Assembly: GCA_964579305.1 (NCBI GenBank)
Contig: CAZOGY010000154.1
Span: 1 to 7,311 of the forward strand
From: JBCBWG01 sp964579305
GTDB lineage: Bacteria; Pseudomonadota; Alphaproteobacteria; Rhizobiales; Hyphomicrobiaceae
Reading direction: 5' to 3'
Length of the DNA: 7,311 nt
Part shown: one piece after another, positions 5,739 through 7,311 of the stretch
Position numbering within the stretch: position 1 is the stretch's first letter
Layout of the letters: each line of letters begins with the position of its first letter
The notes under the pieces: model-generated
What the model was told of the DNA's origin: nothing
What the model saw: only the letters and a program-made list of their open reading frames with translations
Database searches by the model: none
Translations under genes and position numbers: made by a program

Positions 5739-6344
5739 GTGGCGCCGAAATCCCCAGCCCCAAAGCCCGCATCTCCGCACGATACCCGGATCGCGCCGGA
5801 CCCGTTCACGCTGATCCTGCCGGCGCTGTCTGCATTGGGCGCCATCACGTGTATTGCCGCGGTCAATTGGGCGGCTGAAGATAAAACGCCGGATCGGCCA
5901 AAGGCGAAACGCAAGGCGGCTGCTGCCTTGCGCGATTTGGAGAGCTGCTGCCTGGGTCTGCAGGAGGTTTTCCGCCGGTTTCAACGCAATCCGCGTCTGT
6001 TTGCTGGTGAAGGGGCTTCGGCTTCGTCGCCGCTCAAATTCGGCGTCCATGGACCGCGGATTTCGCCGGATGAGGTGCGCACGTTCCAGCAGCTCATGAA
6101 CGACACGGCTTCGATGATGGTGTTGGCCGCGCAGAATGCAATCGACGTGATGGCTGCTGTTGAGGATGGTGAACTGAACCCGCCCGATGAGGTGTTCTTT
6201 GCCTTTGGTGAGGCGCAGGAAACTTTGAATGCGCTGATCCAGGATCGCGCCAGCATGAAGCAGACCGTCGACAAGGGCGCGGAGATCGCGGCCAAGCTCA
6301 CCGAACTGGTTGCGAAGCTCAAGGACTATCGACCCGCGCCGTAA
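5739..6344 (+). CDS. Unrecognised 201-residue protein with one N-terminal membrane segment
   Basis: I do not recognise this family. The GTG start is well supported by AGGAG (5727-5731) seven bases upstream. Residues 1-19 are rich in Pro, Ala and Lys. Residues about 22-45 (PFTLILPALSALGAITCIAAVNW) form one hydrophobic helix that could anchor the protein in the inner membrane. A charged stretch with KAKRK follows. The rest, about 60-197, looks mostly helical: RDLESCCLGLQEVFRRFQ near 65-82, a middle part with Met and Ala (QLMNDTASMMVLAAQNAIDVMAAV), and a C-terminal Lys/Glu/Leu-rich helix (EAQETLNALIQDRASMKQ.. to KLKDY) that may be a coiled coil. No catalytic or metal-binding motif is visible; only three Cys occur, two of them adjacent. 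It lies between the sdhA terminator and sdhB (134 bases downstream) on the same strand, so it is probably cotranscribed with sdhB. A role in assembling or regulating complex II is a guess from position only. Confidence 0.8.
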   Translation: MAPKSPAPKPASPHDTRIAPDPFTLILPALSALGAITCIAAVNWAAEDKTPDRPKAKRKAAAALRDLESCCLGLQEVFRRFQRNPRLFAGEGASASSPLKFGVHGPRISPDEVRTFQQLMNDTASMMVLAAQNAIDVMAAVEDGELNPPDEVFFAFGEAQETLNALIQDRASMKQTVDKGAEIAAKLTELVAKLKDYRPAP

Positions 6345-6478
6345 TCGCCCGCGTGCGCCCGGACAGCTTGCCGCACAAACCGCCCATTGGCGGAACGGAG
6401 CGTTGACTTGCGCGCTGCAGCATCCGATTCATCGTGACAAAGATAGACGCCAATCGATGGTCATTCAGGACGCACGCA
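6345..6478 (+). promoter_or_regulatory. sdhB upstream gap with a small hairpin and a possible promoter
   Basis: This 134-base gap contains a perfect 5-base stem CCGCC-CATT-GGCGG (6380-6393) without a T run. It also contains TTGACT (6403-6408), a near-consensus -35 box, but the bases at the right distance (ATTCAT, 6427-6432) match only three of six -10 positions. The ribosome binding site AGGA (6467-6470) sits eight bases before the sdhB ATG at 6479. sdhB could therefore be read from the upstream gene, from its own weak promoter, or both. Confidence 0.3.
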
Positions 6479-7270
6479 ATGGTTCAGCTCACCCTGCCGA
6501 AGAACTCCGTCATCAAGGCCGGTAAGGTCTGGAACAAACCGGACCGCAATCGGGCGTCGAAGGCGAAGATGAAGGAGTTCCGGATCTACCGCTGGAACGC
6601 GGAAGACGGCCAGAACCCGCGCGTCGACACTTATTATGTCGATTTGAATGAATGCGGGCCAATGGTTCTGGACGCACTTATTAAAATCAAAAACGAAATC
6701 GATTCGACTCTGACGTTTCGACGCTCGTGCCGCGAAGGGATTTGCGGCTCCTGTTCAATGAATATCGACGGCGTCAATGGCCTCGCGTGTCTGACAGCGA
6801 TTGAAGATGTGCGCGGCGCGGTCCGTATTTATCCGCTGCCTCACATGAAGGTCGTGAAAGACCTCGTGCCCGACATGACGAATTTCTACGCGCAACTGCG
6901 TTCCATCGAGCCTTGGCTCAAAACGGATACGCCGACGCCGCCGAAAGAATGGAAACAAAGCCGCGGGGATCGCGAAAAGCTCGACGGACTTTATGAATGC
7001 ATCCTTTGCGCATGCTGTTCGACGTCGTGCCCAAGCTATTGGTGGAACCAGGATCGCTATCTGGGTCCGGCGGTGCTGCTGCAAGCCTACCGCTGGGTCG
7101 TCGATAGCCGCGATGAAGCCACCGGAGACCGGCTTGATAACCTGGAAGACCCGTTCCGGCTTTATCGCTGCCACACCATCCTGAACTGCGCCAAGGCTTG
7201 TCCCAAGGGGCTTAATCCAGCCAAGGCGATTGCCGAACTGAAAAAGCTCATGGTCGAGCGCCGCGTCTGA
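6479..7270 (+). CDS. sdhB: Succinate dehydrogenase iron-sulfur subunit
   Basis: SdhB carries electrons from the SdhA flavin to quinone through three iron-sulfur clusters. It has 263 residues, normal for alphaproteobacteria (E. coli 238). The [2Fe-2S] ligands are C84, C89, C92 and C104 in CREGICGSC..GLAC. The [4Fe-4S] ligands are C174, C177, C180 and C241. The [3Fe-4S] ligands are C184, C231 and C237. The spacing equals E. coli with a constant offset of 25 in the C-terminal half. Quinone-site residues P185, W189, H232 and I234 are present. The start ATG 6479 gives MVQLTLPKNS.., the standard alphaproteobacterial N-terminus, and has AGGA eight bases upstream. An in-frame GTG at 6434 would add 15 unrelated residues. 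The early part (about 6630-6740) uses more A/T-ending codons than the rest. It is separated from sdhA by a terminator and the orphan gene, so its expression may be partly uncoupled from sdhCDA. Confidence 0.98.
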   Translation: MVQLTLPKNSVIKAGKVWNKPDRNRASKAKMKEFRIYRWNAEDGQNPRVDTYYVDLNECGPMVLDALIKIKNEIDSTLTFRRSCREGICGSCSMNIDGVNGLACLTAIEDVRGAVRIYPLPHMKVVKDLVPDMTNFYAQLRSIEPWLKTDTPTPPKEWKQSRGDREKLDGLYECILCACCSTSCPSYWWNQDRYLGPAVLLQAYRWVVDSRDEATGDRLDNLEDPFRLYRCHTILNCAKACPKGLNPAKAIAELKKLMVERRV

Positions 7271-7279
7271 TCGATCGGT

Positions 7280-7311
7280 ATGGTCGGCTGGATAGCGGGC
7301 GCGATTGCTGG
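7280..7311 (+). CDS. Possible start of a further gene, cut by the window end
   Basis: An ATG nine bases after the sdhB stop opens a frame that stays open to the window edge and reads MVGWIAGAIA, a hydrophobic start that could begin a membrane or exported protein. There is no good Shine-Dalgarno sequence before it, and ten codons are too few to identify anything. It may be chance. Confidence 0.25.
   Translation, partial: MVGWIAGAIA

Noticed and set aside
4784..5914. Long open frame (376 codons) on the minus strand
   Set aside because: It is antisense to the 3' half of sdhA, the terminator and the orphan gene start. Composition is typical of a shadow frame and no family is recognisable.
6434..6478. 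15-residue N-terminal extension of SdhB from a GTG
   Set aside because: The family N-terminus MVQLTLPKNS starts at 6479 with AGGA at a good distance.
1..7311. tRNA, rRNA, CRISPR array, insertion sequence or attachment site
   Set aside because: I looked through the intergenic regions on both strands and saw no cloverleaf, repeat-spacer array, transposase gene or terminal repeats.

Overview
The window is a stretch of an alphaproteobacterial chromosome, GC-rich and coding almost entirely on the + strand. The lineage call rests on three things: the sdhC-sdhD-sdhA ... sdhB arrangement, the alphaproteobacterial style of the Sdh subunits (SdhA ending in PKARVY, SdhB starting MVQLTLPKNS), and a mesaconyl-CoA hydratase of the ethylmalonyl-CoA pathway beside the sdh genes. 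A Hyphomicrobiales-like or Rhodobacter-like relative is plausible, but the genus cannot be read from this sequence.

Layout from left to right: (1) a 138-base left edge that may hold the tail of an upstream gene; (2) mch, mesaconyl-CoA hydratase (139-1191); (3) a 282-base intergenic region with small inverted repeats; (4) a renalase-like FAD/NAD(P)-dependent oxidoreductase of unknown substrate (1474-2475); (5) a 293-base region that appears to hold the sdh promoter and a 5' leader with three candidate hairpins; (6) sdhC (2769-3170), sdhD (3269-3649) and sdhA (3656-5521); (7) a strong intrinsic terminator right after sdhA (5580-5610); (8) a candidate promoter and a good ribosome binding site leading into an unrecognised 201-residue protein with one N-terminal membrane segment (5739-6344); (9) sdhB (6479-7270); (10) perhaps the first codons of another gene at the right edge.

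Functionally, SdhA (FAD, succinate site), SdhB (three iron-sulfur clusters) and SdhC/SdhD (haem b and quinone site in the membrane) form succinate:quinone oxidoreductase, complex II. All key catalytic and ligand residues are present. Mch hydrates mesaconyl-CoA in the ethylmalonyl-CoA pathway, which assimilates acetyl-CoA and releases glyoxylate and propionyl-CoA. Propionyl-CoA becomes succinyl-CoA and then succinate, which complex II oxidises, so the neighbours make metabolic sense together.

The least ordinary part is the sdhA-sdhB junction. A perfect terminator separates the flavoprotein gene from the iron-sulfur gene, and an uncharacterised membrane-anchored helical protein sits between them with its own translation signals and possibly its own promoter. 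That protein is the best candidate here for something undescribed. Other points are an Asn/Gly-rich N-terminal tail on SdhA and the structured sdhC leader.
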